From Arthrobacter zhaoxinii (GTDB taxonomy: Bacteria; Actinomycetota; Actinomycetes; Actinomycetales; Micrococcaceae), in assembly GCF_024385505.1 (NCBI RefSeq), contig NZ_JANFLT010000001.1, positions 558,001 through 622,000 on the forward strand: a stretch of DNA of 64,000 bases, in the 5' to 3' direction. Shown in pieces: positions 1 to 8,764 of the stretch. Within the stretch, counting starts at the first letter, position 1. The number at the start of each line of letters is the position of its first letter. A model generated the notes under the pieces. The model saw only the letters and a program-made list of their open reading frames with translations, was not told the DNA's origin and ran no database searches. The translations under genes and the position numbers were made by a program.

Positions 1-1421
1 AGCGCTCCGGCGTCGTGCAGGAACGTGAGGTCCCCCAGCAGCAGCCGGGTGGGAATACCGTTGGCGAGCGCAATGCCCGTGGCGGTGGAGATGGTCCCGT
101 CGATCCCGGCCAGGCCGCGGTTGGCGTATACATCCAGCGGATGCCAGCCCGGAGCGGCAACCAGGTCCATGTCCCGGATGACGTTGGACGAACCGAGCAC
201 CAGGTTGGCGTCTGCGGCATCCCACACCAGGTCTGCGACCTGGAGCCCGGTCAATTCGGTCTGCTGTTCCAGCAGGTTGTTCAGCGTGTTCATGGCTGCT
301 TCCGAGGCCGCCCGCCACTGCTCCAGCCAGCCGGGCGCACCGGTACCCGCGAACGCGAAGAGCCCGGGAATGTCGCTGATGATGGTTTCCGGACGCCGTC
401 CCTCGGTAAACCAGTTCACCGGCCGGGGCAGGTACAGGGCCGTCTCGACGTCGGTGCGGGCCAACAGCGCCGCCACCGGACGGGAGAGCGTGGGGCGGCC
501 GAACACCACGACGCGTTCAATCATCGGGCCGAGTTCCGGCAGCAGCAGGCGGTAGGCACCCACGGCGTTGGGACCGAAGCGGGCATTGGAAGACGGTTCC
601 GCCAGCAGCGGCAGCCCGGCACGTAGGGCAAAGAGCGCAGCGAGCTCCCCGGCGCCGTCGCCCGCCACCACCACGGTGCGGTGGGTGTCGGGAATGGACT
701 GATCGGCGGCAGGGGCCCGGTCCTCGGCCGGAACCGGAGCGGAGAAGGGCAAAGGCTTCGGAAGGGAGCCGGATTCCAGGAACAAGGGGTCGGTTTCGCC
801 GGGGGTCAGCGGATCCCGGAACTGGAGGTTCACGTGCACCGGCCCCACGGGAACCCCGTTGCCGAGGCGGGCCAGGGCGGCGGAAATGGCTTCGGCAGGA
901 TCGGTGCCGGCCTCCACATCCGCAGCCGTCACCGGGAAGTGGGCAAAGAGGCCCGGCTGCACCGTGGTCTGGTTGGCACCGGTGCCGTGCAGCTCGGCCG
1001 GCCTATCCGCGGAGAGGACCACCAACGGAACACCGGCATGGTGGGCTTCCATCACGGCGGGCATCAGCTCACCCACGGCAGTGCCCGACGTCGTCACGAC
1101 GGCTGCGGGACGGCGCCCGCCGCGGGCGAGGCCCAGGGCAGTGAAGCCGGCAACCCGTTCATCAATCCGTACGTGCACCCGCACCCGGTCCTGCAGTTCC
1201 GCTTCCGCCAGTGCGTAGGCCAGCGGTGCGCTGCGCGATCCCGGGGCCAGGACGACGTCGCGCACTCCTGCGGAAGCCAGGGCGGCGACGGCGGAGCGGG
1301 CTGCCTGGAGGGAGCTCAATCCGGTCCGTGCCGCATCCGCCGGGTCAGGGGTGCCGGTCGCAGAGGAGGCAGACGGCCCGGATGCGGAGGACGGGTTGGG
1401 AGACTTCGAGGTTCCGTTCAC
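1..1421 (-). CDS. menD: MenD, SEPHCHC synthase (partial, C-terminus beyond the window)
   Basis: Thiamine-diphosphate enzyme of menaquinone synthesis: condenses isochorismate with 2-oxoglutarate to give SEPHCHC. Translated from the minus strand, the N-terminal region reads VLAPGSRSAPLAYAL and then RIDERVAGFTALGLARG, with the TSGTAVGEL and SADRP blocks typical of MenD. The last visible residues include GDLTFLHDAG, part of the cofactor-binding region. I place the start at a GTG (1419-1421); the first ATG just upstream runs into a stop after two codons. About 473 residues are present, so roughly the last 100 of a normal MenD lie outside. An Ala/Ser/Pro-rich tail of about 30 residues precedes the conserved core. 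MenC lies on the same strand 3 kb upstream, separated by two plus-strand genes. Confidence 0.93.
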   Translation of the reverse strand, partial: MNGTSKSPNPSSASGPSASSATGTPDPADAARTGLSSLQAARSAVAALASAGVRDVVLAPGSRSAPLAYALAEAELQDRVRVHVRIDERVAGFTALGLARGGRRPAAVVTTSGTAVGELMPAVMEAHHAGVPLVVLSADRPAELHGTGANQTTVQPGLFAHFPVTAADVEAGTDPAEAISAALARLGNGVPVGPVHVNLQFRDPLTPGETDPLFLESGSLPKPLPFSAPVPAEDRAPAADQSIPDTHRTVVVAGDGAGELAALFALRAGLPLLAEPSSNARFGPNAVGAYRLLLPELGPMIERVVVFGRPTLSRPVAALLARTDVETALYLPRPVNWFTEGRRPETIISDIPGLFAFAGTGAPGWLEQWRAASEAAMNTLNNLLEQQTELTGLQVADLVWDAADANLVLGSSNVIRDMDLVAAPGWHPLDVYANRGLAGIDGTISTATGIALANGIPTRLLLGDLTFLHDAGA

Positions 1422-1648
1422 TCTTCCATCCTAGGGTTCGGGGCATCCGGACCGTAGCGCCGCATTGCAGGGGTCACCGGGTGCGTGCTTCCGCTCCGAG
1501 CTGCACGCCCAGCCGAATCCCTTCTTTCTGAGCGGGGCATCATGCTTTGCCGGGAAGGTCTAACCGTACGTTCGTGCCGTCCCTACACTGATGGAACCAG
1601 CACCTTGAGACTCGCACGGCGTATACCGCCGCGACCGAAAGGTCCGCT
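1422..1648. other. Divergent intergenic region menD / tartrate dehydrogenase
   Basis: A gap of 227 bases that must hold divergent promoters. The plus-strand gene is preceded by a good ribosome-binding site, GAAAGG, eight bases before its ATG. I see no convincing paired -35/-10 boxes, no hairpin with a T-run and no small ORF with a ribosome-binding site. Confidence 0.4.
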
Positions 1649-2737
1649 ATGACGCAGACCCACAAAATCGCAACCATTGCCGGCGACGGGATCGGCCAGG
1701 AAGTGGTGCCCGAAGGAATGCGGGCGTTGGCTGCCGCAGCTGAGGCCTTTGACTTCACCTTGAAGAGCACCGACTTCGACTTCGCCAACGGCGACTACTA
1801 CCTCAGGCACGGCAGGATGCTGCCGGACGACTGGGTTGAGCAGCTTGAGGGTTTTGACGCCATCTTCTTCGGTGCTGTCGGCTCCCCCGAGACAGTTCCG
1901 GACCATATATCCCTGTGGGGAAGCCTCCTCCAGTTTCGCCGCCACTTCGACCAGTACGTCAACCTCCGGCCGGTGAAGCTGCTGGCGGGAGTTAGGAGTC
2001 CCCTGGCGGACCGCCGGCCCGGGGACATCGACTTTTACGTTGTCCGTGAGAATACCGAGGGTGAGTACTCCAGCATTGGCGGACGGATATTCGAGGGCAC
2101 CGACAGGGAAACCGTGATCCAGGAAACGGTGATGACCCGGACCGGTGTAGACCGCATCCTCAAGTACGCGTTCGACCTCGCCGGCAGCCGTCCCGAAAAG
2201 CACCTGACTTCCGCCACCAAAAGCAACGGGATTTCGGTGACAATGCCCTACTGGGACGAGCGTGTAGCCCAAATGTCCGGCAATTACGCAGAGGTGAGGG
2301 TCGACAGCTACCACATCGACATCCTGACGGCGCACTTCGTGCTGCATCCCGAAAGGTTTGACGTAGTCGTGGCCAGCAACCTCTTCGGCGACATCCTCTC
2401 GGACCTGGGCCCGGCATGCACGGGCACCATCGGCATCGCGCCCAGCGGCAACATAAACCCCGAACGCCGCTTCCCGAGCCTTTTCGAACCCGTTCACGGA
2501 TCTGCTCCGGACATTGCCGGCCAGGGTATCGCGAACCCCATCGGCCAGATCTGGAGTGCGTCCATGATGCTGCAGCACCTGGGTGAGCCTGCAGCAGCAG
2601 CCGCCGTGGTCCAGGCTTTCGAGAACGTGCTGGCCCGGGCAGACGTCTCCCTCACGCCCGATCTGGGCGGCAGCGGAACCACCGAACAGCTGGGAAAAGC
2701 CATCGCCGATGAAATCAGTGCCGTAGCCGCCGGATGA
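1649..2737 (+). CDS. Tartrate dehydrogenase / D-malate dehydrogenase (decarboxylating) family
   Basis: A 362-residue NAD- and divalent-metal-dependent beta-decarboxylating dehydrogenase of the isocitrate/isopropylmalate dehydrogenase superfamily. Visible family marks are the N-terminal IAGDGIGQEV, the YVVRENTEGEYSS substrate loop, KSNGI followed by MPYWDE, the metal-binding aspartates in ASNLFGDILSDL, and the nucleotide-binding EPVHGSAPDIAGQG. The NTEGEYSS and KSNGI forms fit the tartrate/D-malate branch (TtuC/DmlA) rather than LeuB. The ATG at 1649 follows a GAAAGG ribosome-binding site. A dicarboxylate transporter gene starts 106 bases downstream on the same strand, suggesting uptake and oxidation of a C4 hydroxy-dicarboxylate. 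Which of tartrate, D-malate or a related acid is the substrate cannot be read from sequence alone. Confidence 0.88.
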   Translation: MTQTHKIATIAGDGIGQEVVPEGMRALAAAAEAFDFTLKSTDFDFANGDYYLRHGRMLPDDWVEQLEGFDAIFFGAVGSPETVPDHISLWGSLLQFRRHFDQYVNLRPVKLLAGVRSPLADRRPGDIDFYVVRENTEGEYSSIGGRIFEGTDRETVIQETVMTRTGVDRILKYAFDLAGSRPEKHLTSATKSNGISVTMPYWDERVAQMSGNYAEVRVDSYHIDILTAHFVLHPERFDVVVASNLFGDILSDLGPACTGTIGIAPSGNINPERRFPSLFEPVHGSAPDIAGQGIANPIGQIWSASMMLQHLGEPAAAAAVVQAFENVLARADVSLTPDLGGSGTTEQLGKAIADEISAVAAG

Positions 2738-2843
2738 CCCGTAGGGGTTATCCGGCGGTGGTGCCGCTTCAGTTCCACGGCGGCACACCACGGGCCGCGG
2801 CCCGTCGAACCGAGAAACTGCACCCGATATCCGGAGGACGAAG
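2738..2843 (+). other. Spacer with 14-bp GC palindrome upstream of the transporter
   Basis: The spacer contains a perfect palindrome CGGGCCGCGGCCCG at 2791-2804 and, just before it, an imperfect stem between about 2758 and 2790. A strong ribosome-binding site, GGAGG, lies six bases before the transporter ATG at 2844. The palindrome could be an attenuating hairpin or an operator; there is no T-run, so a classical terminator is unlikely. Confidence 0.35.
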
Positions 2844-4472
2844 ATGTCCCAAAATGCGCCGCTGTCCATGCCGGCCCCGAAGACGCCGGGGTTCACCGAC
2901 GTCAAAGCCGCCCTGCTGGGCGGGAAAACGTTCCGGAGCCTAAGCGAACAATCCCTCTCTCCCCGCGAGGAAAAGTTTGAGCGGGCACGCCAGACCCTGG
3001 GGTTGTTCGTCGCCCCGGCCGTCGCAATCGTCTTCGCACTCCTGCCCACGGCAATGGACCCGACCCAGCAGCTGCTGGCTGCGGTCCTGCTCGGCGTGAT
3101 CATCCTGTGGATCTGCGAACCGGTGCCCATCCCCGTGGGTGGCCTCATAGGGGTTGCCGCCGTAGTGATCCTCGGGATCGCACCGGCCGCGGAGGTCCTG
3201 CAGCCCTTTGGCTCCACAACTATCTTCACGTTTATCGGCGCCTTCATACTGGCCCAGGCGATGCTCAAGCACGGCATCGCGCAGCGGCTGGCCTTCGCCG
3301 TCCTCTCCGTCCCCGGAGTGGCAAAGTCGACGTACCGTATTATCACCGCCTTCGGAGTGATCACCTGCATGCTCTCTGCGTTCGTGTCGAACACCGCAAC
3401 GGTGGCCATGCTGCTGCCTACGGCTCTGGGCATCCTGACGGTCATCGGTGAACTTCTGCAGAACCGTGGCGTCGTCAAGTCCGACTTCGACCCGTTGCGC
3501 CTGCGCGTCGGTGCCGCGCTGATGCTGATGCTGGCCTACGGCGCCAGCGTGGGCGGACTCCTCACGCCTGTGGGTTCTCCGCCGAACCTCATCGGCCGCG
3601 GCCTGATCGAGGAAGCGACGGGCGTGCGCATCTCGTTTGCCCAGTGGGCCGCTACCGCTGCACCGCTCTGTCTCGCCATGTTCATCGTGCTCGCCCTCGT
3701 TATGTTCCTGCTCAATAAGCCCGAAATCCGCAGGATTGAAGGCGTTGACGGGTTCATCAGCGAGAAAAAAGCCGAGCAGGGCAAGATGAAGCGGGCAGAG
3801 GTCAACACCCTGATCGCCTTCGGTTTTACCGTCACTCTCTGGCTGCTCCCCGCGTTCGCGAGCCTTATCTTCGGCACGGAATCCGAGCAGTACATCTTCC
3901 TGGACGACAGGCTGGACGAAGGCATCGTGGCAGTGCTCGGGGCCTCGCTGCTGTTCATCCTCCCCACCGATTGGAAGAAGCGCGAAGCCACCCTCACCTG
4001 GTCCGATGCAGCCAAGATCGACTGGGGAACCATCGTCCTCTTCGGCACGGGCATCATCTTTGGTTCCCTGCTGTCGGCCACGGGTCTGGCAGAAACCATC
4101 GGAACCACCGCCTCCGACACCCTGGGCGTCACCAGCGTCATCACCATCACCGCCTTCTCAGTGATACTGGCTATCCTCATCTCGGAAACCACCAGCAACA
4201 CCGCCTCTGCGGCCGTCGTTGTGCCCATCGTGATTCCCCTATGCGTGGCGATGGATGTGGACCCCTTCATTCCCGCCCTGGCGGCGACTTTCGCGGCATC
4301 CTTCGGCTTTATGCTTCCGGTATCGACGCCGCAGAACGCCATTGTCTACGGGTCCGGAACCATACCCATCACCAGGATGATCCGCACGGGACTCGTCTTC
4401 GACATCCTCGGCGCAGCGCTCATCATCAGCATCGTCCCCATCATGGTCGGGGTCACCGGCATCGGCGGCTGA
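2844..4472 (+). CDS. DASS/SLC13-family sodium:dicarboxylate symporter
   Basis: A 542-residue polytopic inner-membrane transporter of the divalent anion:sodium symporter family. After a soluble N-terminus of about 50 residues come repeated hydrophobic segments. The two inverted-repeat ion/substrate sites are visible as a block containing SNTATVAMLLP around residue 180 and its counterpart containing SETTSNTASAAVVVPI around residue 445; SNT motifs bind sodium and carboxylate in this family. The start is fixed by a GGAGG ribosome-binding site. With the adjacent tartrate/D-malate dehydrogenase it forms a compact uptake-and-oxidation unit. Likely substrates are C4 dicarboxylates such as malate, succinate or tartrate; sulfate is a less likely alternative. 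Confidence 0.88.
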   Translation: MSQNAPLSMPAPKTPGFTDVKAALLGGKTFRSLSEQSLSPREEKFERARQTLGLFVAPAVAIVFALLPTAMDPTQQLLAAVLLGVIILWICEPVPIPVGGLIGVAAVVILGIAPAAEVLQPFGSTTIFTFIGAFILAQAMLKHGIAQRLAFAVLSVPGVAKSTYRIITAFGVITCMLSAFVSNTATVAMLLPTALGILTVIGELLQNRGVVKSDFDPLRLRVGAALMLMLAYGASVGGLLTPVGSPPNLIGRGLIEEATGVRISFAQWAATAAPLCLAMFIVLALVMFLLNKPEIRRIEGVDGFISEKKAEQGKMKRAEVNTLIAFGFTVTLWLLPAFASLIFGTESEQYIFLDDRLDEGIVAVLGASLLFILPTDWKKREATLTWSDAAKIDWGTIVLFGTGIIFGSLLSATGLAETIGTTASDTLGVTSVITITAFSVILAILISETTSNTASAAVVVPIVIPLCVAMDVDPFIPALAATFAASFGFMLPVSTPQNAIVYGSGTIPITRMIRTGLVFDILGAALIISIVPIMVGVTGIGG

Positions 4473-4505
4473 CGCCGACGCCGGCGTGTATGTGCGGATC
4501 GGCAC

Positions 4506-5507
4506 CTAGCGCTGCTCCGCCGTCACCAACTGCGCATGCACCCGTTCCAGCCGGTCCAGCCACCACTGCCGGCGTTCCGGCGAGGCGGCATACCGCTCCA
4601 GCAGCTCCTCGGACACCGGCACGTCGCGTACGGCAAGGGCGCCGCCGTCGGGCAGCAGGGACTCCTCGGTCACGTCCCCTGCCATCAGCGAAAGCGTCCC
4701 CAGCCCGCAGGCATAGGGCAGCTCGGGGAGCGCTGCGGCCAGTGCCACTCCGGTGCGGATCCCCACCGAAGTGTCGATGGCGGAGCTCACCACGGCGGGC
4801 AGGCCGGCCTGCGCAACGATCTGCACTGCGCGGCGCACTCCGCCCAGCGGTGCCGCTTTGATGATGATCAGATCCGCCGCGTCTTCCCGGGCCACCTTCA
4901 GCGGATCGGTTTCCTTCCGCACGCTTTCGTCGGCGGCAATCAGCACCGGAACCCCGCGCCGTCGCAGCTCGGTCCGCACGGCACGCAGGCCCGCAATTCC
5001 GGCCACGGGCTGCTCGGCATATTCCAGCCCGGCCTCCGCCAGCAGGGACAGCGTGTCGACGGCGGTGGGCACGTCCCAGCCTGCGTTCGCATCCACGCGG
5101 ATACCGGCGTCGGGCAGCAGCCGGCGGACCTCGGCCACCCGGGCCAGGTCCTCCTGCGGGGTCTGGCCGGTCTCGGCAACCTTGACCTTCACGGCAGGGA
5201 CATTTCCGAACCGGGCCAGCACGGCTTCCACCGCGTTGACTGCGACAGCGGGAACCGTGCCGTTGACCGGGATGGAGCTGCGCACCGGTTCGGGGTAGCC
5301 CTCCTCCGCGGCTTCCAGGGCGGAGGCGAGCCAGGGTGCGGCCTCGGCGTCGGAGTATTCCGGGAAGGGCGCGAATTCTCCCCAGCCGGCCGGGCCCTCG
5401 ATCAGCAGGGCCTCGCGGTGGAGAATGCCGCGGAACTTCACCCGCATGGGAATGGAAACAACGCGTGCTCCGGCAAGGAGGACGGACAGATCGGGACTCT
5501 TCGGCAC
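4506..5507 (-). CDS. menC: MenC, o-succinylbenzoate synthase
   Basis: Enolase-superfamily enzyme that dehydrates SHCHC to o-succinylbenzoate in menaquinone synthesis. The 333-residue protein shows the acid-sugar-type barrel elements: VKVKV (the KxK catalytic lysine pair), VRVDANAGWD (first metal ligand), EQPV (second ligand), ADES (third ligand) and IIIKAAPLGG with the second catalytic lysine. Length is normal for actinobacterial MenC. It lies 33 bases from the convergent end of the DASS gene and is divergent from the PAP2 gene, and shares its strand with menD. MenB, MenE and MenA are encoded 45 kb away in this window. Confidence 0.94.
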   Translation of the reverse strand: MPKSPDLSVLLAGARVVSIPMRVKFRGILHREALLIEGPAGWGEFAPFPEYSDAEAAPWLASALEAAEEGYPEPVRSSIPVNGTVPAVAVNAVEAVLARFGNVPAVKVKVAETGQTPQEDLARVAEVRRLLPDAGIRVDANAGWDVPTAVDTLSLLAEAGLEYAEQPVAGIAGLRAVRTELRRRGVPVLIAADESVRKETDPLKVAREDAADLIIIKAAPLGGVRRAVQIVAQAGLPAVVSSAIDTSVGIRTGVALAAALPELPYACGLGTLSLMAGDVTEESLLPDGGALAVRDVPVSEELLERYAASPERRQWWLDRLERVHAQLVTAEQR

Positions 5508-5595
5508 CCTGCCAGCCTACGCTTTGACGTCCGGTGCCACGGCTCCGTTCGACCCGAACAGGTAACCATCACAATGATGTGGCAGTCTGGAAGCG

Positions 5596-6504
5596 ATGGA
5601 TACTCGCAACTTGCTGGCACAGCGCGCCCGTGCCCAACGACCGGCTGCGCATAATCCGGCTCTCTTCCTTTTCGCCGCCCTTTTGTGTGCTGCCGGCGTT
5701 GCCGCAACCTACTGGTTCTTCGTCCGCACCACCACCGGCCAGCTCGCCGACGAGTCCGCGTTCCAGGAAGCGGAGCTGATTGCACCTGCCACCGAACGGC
5801 CGGCGATCGCCTTCCTCGACGAGCTGCCGCTGATCTCGGTGTTCATAGCCGTGATCGTGGTCGTGTTTGTGACCATCCTGCGGCACCGCATTTCACCCGC
5901 GGTTATTGCCCTGGGCACCTTCGGGGCCGCGAATGTCAGCAGCCAGCTGCTGAAACGGACAGTGCTGGACCGCCCCGACCGCGGGGTGGTGACCCTGGAC
6001 TTCAATTCGCTGCCGTCCGGCCACACCACGCTGGCCGCTTCTGCTGCTGCTGCGGTCTTCCTCCTTGCCTCGCCGCGCTGGCGGCCGCTCGCTGCGCTCT
6101 TTGGCGGCAGCTATGCCGTGCTCGCCGGTGCTGCCACCTTCCTGAACCTCTGGCACCGGCCGGCCGACGTCGTCGCCTCGCTTCTGGTGGTGGCCGCATG
6201 GACCCTTGTCGGCGGCCTGGTGATGATGCGGACCAACCCTGAGTGGAACTGCTGGCCGGCCAAGGGAGCCGCGCAGGGCTCCGCAAAAGCCATAGCCCTG
6301 CTCTGCGCCGTACCGGGAGTGCTTGCCACGGCCGCGAGCCTGGGCCTGTATTTCTATGCCCGCATGGATCCGGCGGCTGCTACCACGTCCGCACCGCTGT
6401 ATTTCTGGGCGGGCCTGACGCTCATTGTGGGCGTGGGCTATCTGGTCAGCGCCCTCGCCTGCTGGCTTTTCAGCCAGCAGGCCGGAGACCCTGCCCGGCG
6501 CTAG
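5596..6504 (+). CDS. PAP2-superfamily membrane phosphatase
   Basis: A 302-residue membrane protein with a PAP2/PA-phosphatase core. The first motif reads LKRTVLDRPD (K-x6-RP) and the second SLPSGHTT (PSGH). In the third motif, normally SR-x5-H-x3-D, the histidine and aspartate are present in WHRPAD, but the positions of the serine and arginine read A and T. That arginine normally contacts phosphate, so activity may be altered. About six hydrophobic helices are visible, the first at residues 24-46. Probable substrates are lipid phosphates or undecaprenyl pyrophosphate, an inference from the family only. A GGAAG ribosome-binding site precedes the ATG. It is convergent with the next MFS gene. 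Confidence 0.85.
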   Translation: MDTRNLLAQRARAQRPAAHNPALFLFAALLCAAGVAATYWFFVRTTTGQLADESAFQEAELIAPATERPAIAFLDELPLISVFIAVIVVVFVTILRHRISPAVIALGTFGAANVSSQLLKRTVLDRPDRGVVTLDFNSLPSGHTTLAASAAAAVFLLASPRWRPLAALFGGSYAVLAGAATFLNLWHRPADVVASLLVVAAWTLVGGLVMMRTNPEWNCWPAKGAAQGSAKAIALLCAVPGVLATAASLGLYFYARMDPAAATTSAPLYFWAGLTLIVGVGYLVSALACWLFSQQAGDPARR

Positions 6505-6573
6505 CGCAGCACTAAACGGGCAGACTGCGGGGCGCGAAGGCTGGAAGGCTTGGAAAGCTTGGAAAGCCCGGCG

Positions 6574-7803
6574 CTAGCGTCCCCGGGGCACGGCGGCAGA
6601 ACCGGCCGCGGCTTTCGGGCCGGGCACCCAGACCCAGAGCACGACGGCGCCCAGCAGCCCCAGGACCGCGGTGGCCCCGATTCCCGCCGAGAGCGACACC
6701 AGCGCGGTGACCCCGGAGAGAATGCCGGGGCCGCCCATGGTGCCGAGGTCCGCCAGCAGCCGCCAGATCCCCAGGAACTGCGGGCGTCCGGGTGACGGTG
6801 AAAAGTCCGCCCCGAGGGTCATAACAATCCCGGAACCGATGCCGTTGCCGAACCCGATGAGCAGCGCGGCCAGCAGCAGTCCGGTCGCTTCGGACGCCAG
6901 CGGCAGCAGCCCGAGGCCCAGCCCCATGATCAGCATGCAGGGTACTGCCACGGAGCGCCGCCCCCAGGTGTCCATCGCCTTGCCTGCGGGATAGAAAATG
7001 AGCATGTCGATGGCCCCGGAAAGCCCGTAGATCAGCGCCGTCTGCGTGGGATCCAGGCCGATGTGCTGACCCCAGAGCGGAATGACCGCCTGGCGCGTGG
7101 CGCGGACGGCAGCGATCAGCAGCACCCCGATGCCGATGGTCCGGAACACCCTGGCATGGCTGCGCAGGATGGACCGCACCGTGGGCGCGGGGCCGGCGTC
7201 GGCTCCGGAAACCTTCGTCCCGGATCTCCCTGGCCGGACGGCAAGATCGGGGACCTGCAGGCTGAGGATTCCGGCACCGACAGCCGCCGCGGCACCCACC
7301 CAGTACGCTCCCGTGGTGCCGAAGAGGGAGATGGCGCCGGCGGCGGCGAAGGGGCCGATGAAGACGCCGATCCGGTTGACGCCGCCGAGGGTGGACAGGG
7401 CACGCGCCCGGAAGTGCGCCGGGACCGCCTCCGTCAGGTAGCTCTGGCGGGCAAGACCGAATACCGAGCCGGCCATGCCAACCATAAAGACGGCCAGGGC
7501 GAAAACCTCCAGCACCGGGACGGCTGCGGCCAGGACCATTGCCAGCGCGCACCAGGCCGACGCGGCAACCAGCGCCCATTTCTCCCCGAAGCGTGTGGTC
7601 ACAATAGTGGCCGGCACATTGGTCAGGAGCGAACCGACTCCGGTCAGGGTGATGACCAGGGCAGCCAGCGCCACGGTGGCGCCAAGGCCGCGGGCGGTGA
7701 GTGCAATCACCGGCAGGATGGCACCGGTCGCCAGCCCGTAGAGCAGGGTAGGCCCATAGGCCGGAATGGCAATTTTCCGAAGGCTGAACTCGTCTGCTGG
7801 CAC
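6574..7803 (-). CDS. MFS transporter
   Basis: A 409-residue, roughly 12-helix major facilitator with a basic central loop containing RPGRSGTKVSGADAG near residue 200. The loop between helices 2 and 3 reads TTRFGEKW, a degenerate motif A. I cannot name the substrate; the overall pattern fits small-molecule efflux carriers. It stands alone on the minus strand, convergent with the PAP2 gene, 41 bases beyond the metallo-hydrolase stop. The 69-base gap on its 3' side holds a short tandem repeat of GGAAAGCTT-like units and no obvious terminator. Confidence 0.82.
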   Translation of the reverse strand: MPADEFSLRKIAIPAYGPTLLYGLATGAILPVIALTARGLGATVALAALVITLTGVGSLLTNVPATIVTTRFGEKWALVAASAWCALAMVLAAAVPVLEVFALAVFMVGMAGSVFGLARQSYLTEAVPAHFRARALSTLGGVNRIGVFIGPFAAAGAISLFGTTGAYWVGAAAAVGAGILSLQVPDLAVRPGRSGTKVSGADAGPAPTVRSILRSHARVFRTIGIGVLLIAAVRATRQAVIPLWGQHIGLDPTQTALIYGLSGAIDMLIFYPAGKAMDTWGRRSVAVPCMLIMGLGLGLLPLASEATGLLLAALLIGFGNGIGSGIVMTLGADFSPSPGRPQFLGIWRLLADLGTMGGPGILSGVTALVSLSAGIGATAVLGLLGAVVLWVWVPGPKAAAGSAAVPRGR

Positions 7804-7844
7804 GGCCCCAGACTATCGCTGACCGGGTACCGTTCCGGCCCGGA

Positions 7845-8702
7845 CTACTTCGTGAGCCACTTCCACCGGGCGAGGGTCCGCAGGCGGGTGAGCAGTGCGC
7901 GGGACTGGTCCGGACCGTACGGCAGGATGGGAATTGCCTTCGTCATGTCCACCGAGGCCTGGTCCATGGCGCTGCGGGTGACGGCGACGGCGGTGCGCAT
8001 CTTGTTCATCTGGGTGGTGATGAAATCCACGGTAACGGGTTTGCCGTGGCCCGGAACGAACACCGTGTAGAGATCTTCGAGCGCCGCGATCTTCCCCAGG
8101 GTGCGGATCCAGTCCTTCGGGAACGCGTCCTCGAAGGCGGGGTCAGCCCCCTGCTCCACGAGGTCGCCGGTGAAGAGGACATCCCCTGCGCCGACCAGCA
8201 GGTCGTGGTCCGTATGCCCGCGTCCGAGGTGGAAGAGGGTCACGGAGATGCCGCCCAGGTCAAGGTCCACCGGGGTGTCCTCCACCAGCTTCGTGGGTTC
8301 GGCAAGCTCCGTGTTTCCACCCATGGCCACGGCCATTTCCGGTTCCGCGTCAGCGGCCTGCGGCCGGTGGCTGTTCCCGTTTTCCCGGATGCTGGCAGCG
8401 CATCCGGCGGTAGCCCAGATATCCTCCACACCGTTGGCGAGCATCAGGGCGTTGCCGAAGTAATGGTCAAAGTGCGCATGCGTGTTCACCGCCGTCAACG
8501 GCAGGTCCGTCAGCGTCCGGACGGCGTCGTAAATCTCCTGCGCCATTGCGGGGCCTGCACCGGTATCGATGAGCAGGGCCCGCTCGTCGCCGATCACCAG
8601 TCCGGTGTTGACGGCGAAGGCAGCATTGGGGCGCACCCAGATCCGGGGCGCCACCTCCTGCCATCCGTGCTGGGTGGTGACGTGCTGCGGTGTTTCGGTC
8701 AT
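7845..8702 (-). CDS. MBL-fold metallo-hydrolase
   Basis: A 285-residue metallo-beta-lactamase-fold hydrolase. The zinc motif THAHFDH is at residues 74-80 (HxHxDH), with GHTDHD and FTGDLVEQGAD supplying further ligands and PGHGKPV the late histidine. It resembles the beta-lactamase-like/glyoxalase II-type branch, but the substrate is unknown. Its ATG lies 62 bases downstream of the E2 stop on the same strand, so it may be read through from the keto-acid dehydrogenase operon; a thioester-hydrolysing role would fit that context but is only an inference. Confidence 0.85.
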   Translation of the reverse strand: MTETPQHVTTQHGWQEVAPRIWVRPNAAFAVNTGLVIGDERALLIDTGAGPAMAQEIYDAVRTLTDLPLTAVNTHAHFDHYFGNALMLANGVEDIWATAGCAASIRENGNSHRPQAADAEPEMAVAMGGNTELAEPTKLVEDTPVDLDLGGISVTLFHLGRGHTDHDLLVGAGDVLFTGDLVEQGADPAFEDAFPKDWIRTLGKIAALEDLYTVFVPGHGKPVTVDFITTQMNKMRTAVAVTRSAMDQASVDMTKAIPILPYGPDQSRALLTRLRTLARWKWLTK

Positions 8703-8764
8703 GTCAGCTTTCCTTTTCCCCGGCCGGATTCCAACCTATCGCGTATGGCTTCCCGTTCCACGTA

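Noticed and set aside
1610-1630. Short palindrome GGCG-TATAC-CGCC before the tartrate dehydrogenase gene
   Set aside because: Only four base pairs per arm; common by chance in such GC-rich DNA.
1583-3478. A 631-codon minus-strand open frame opposite the tartrate dehydrogenase gene
   Set aside because: Composition and lack of any recognisable motif mark it as the antisense shadow of two well-supported plus-strand genes.
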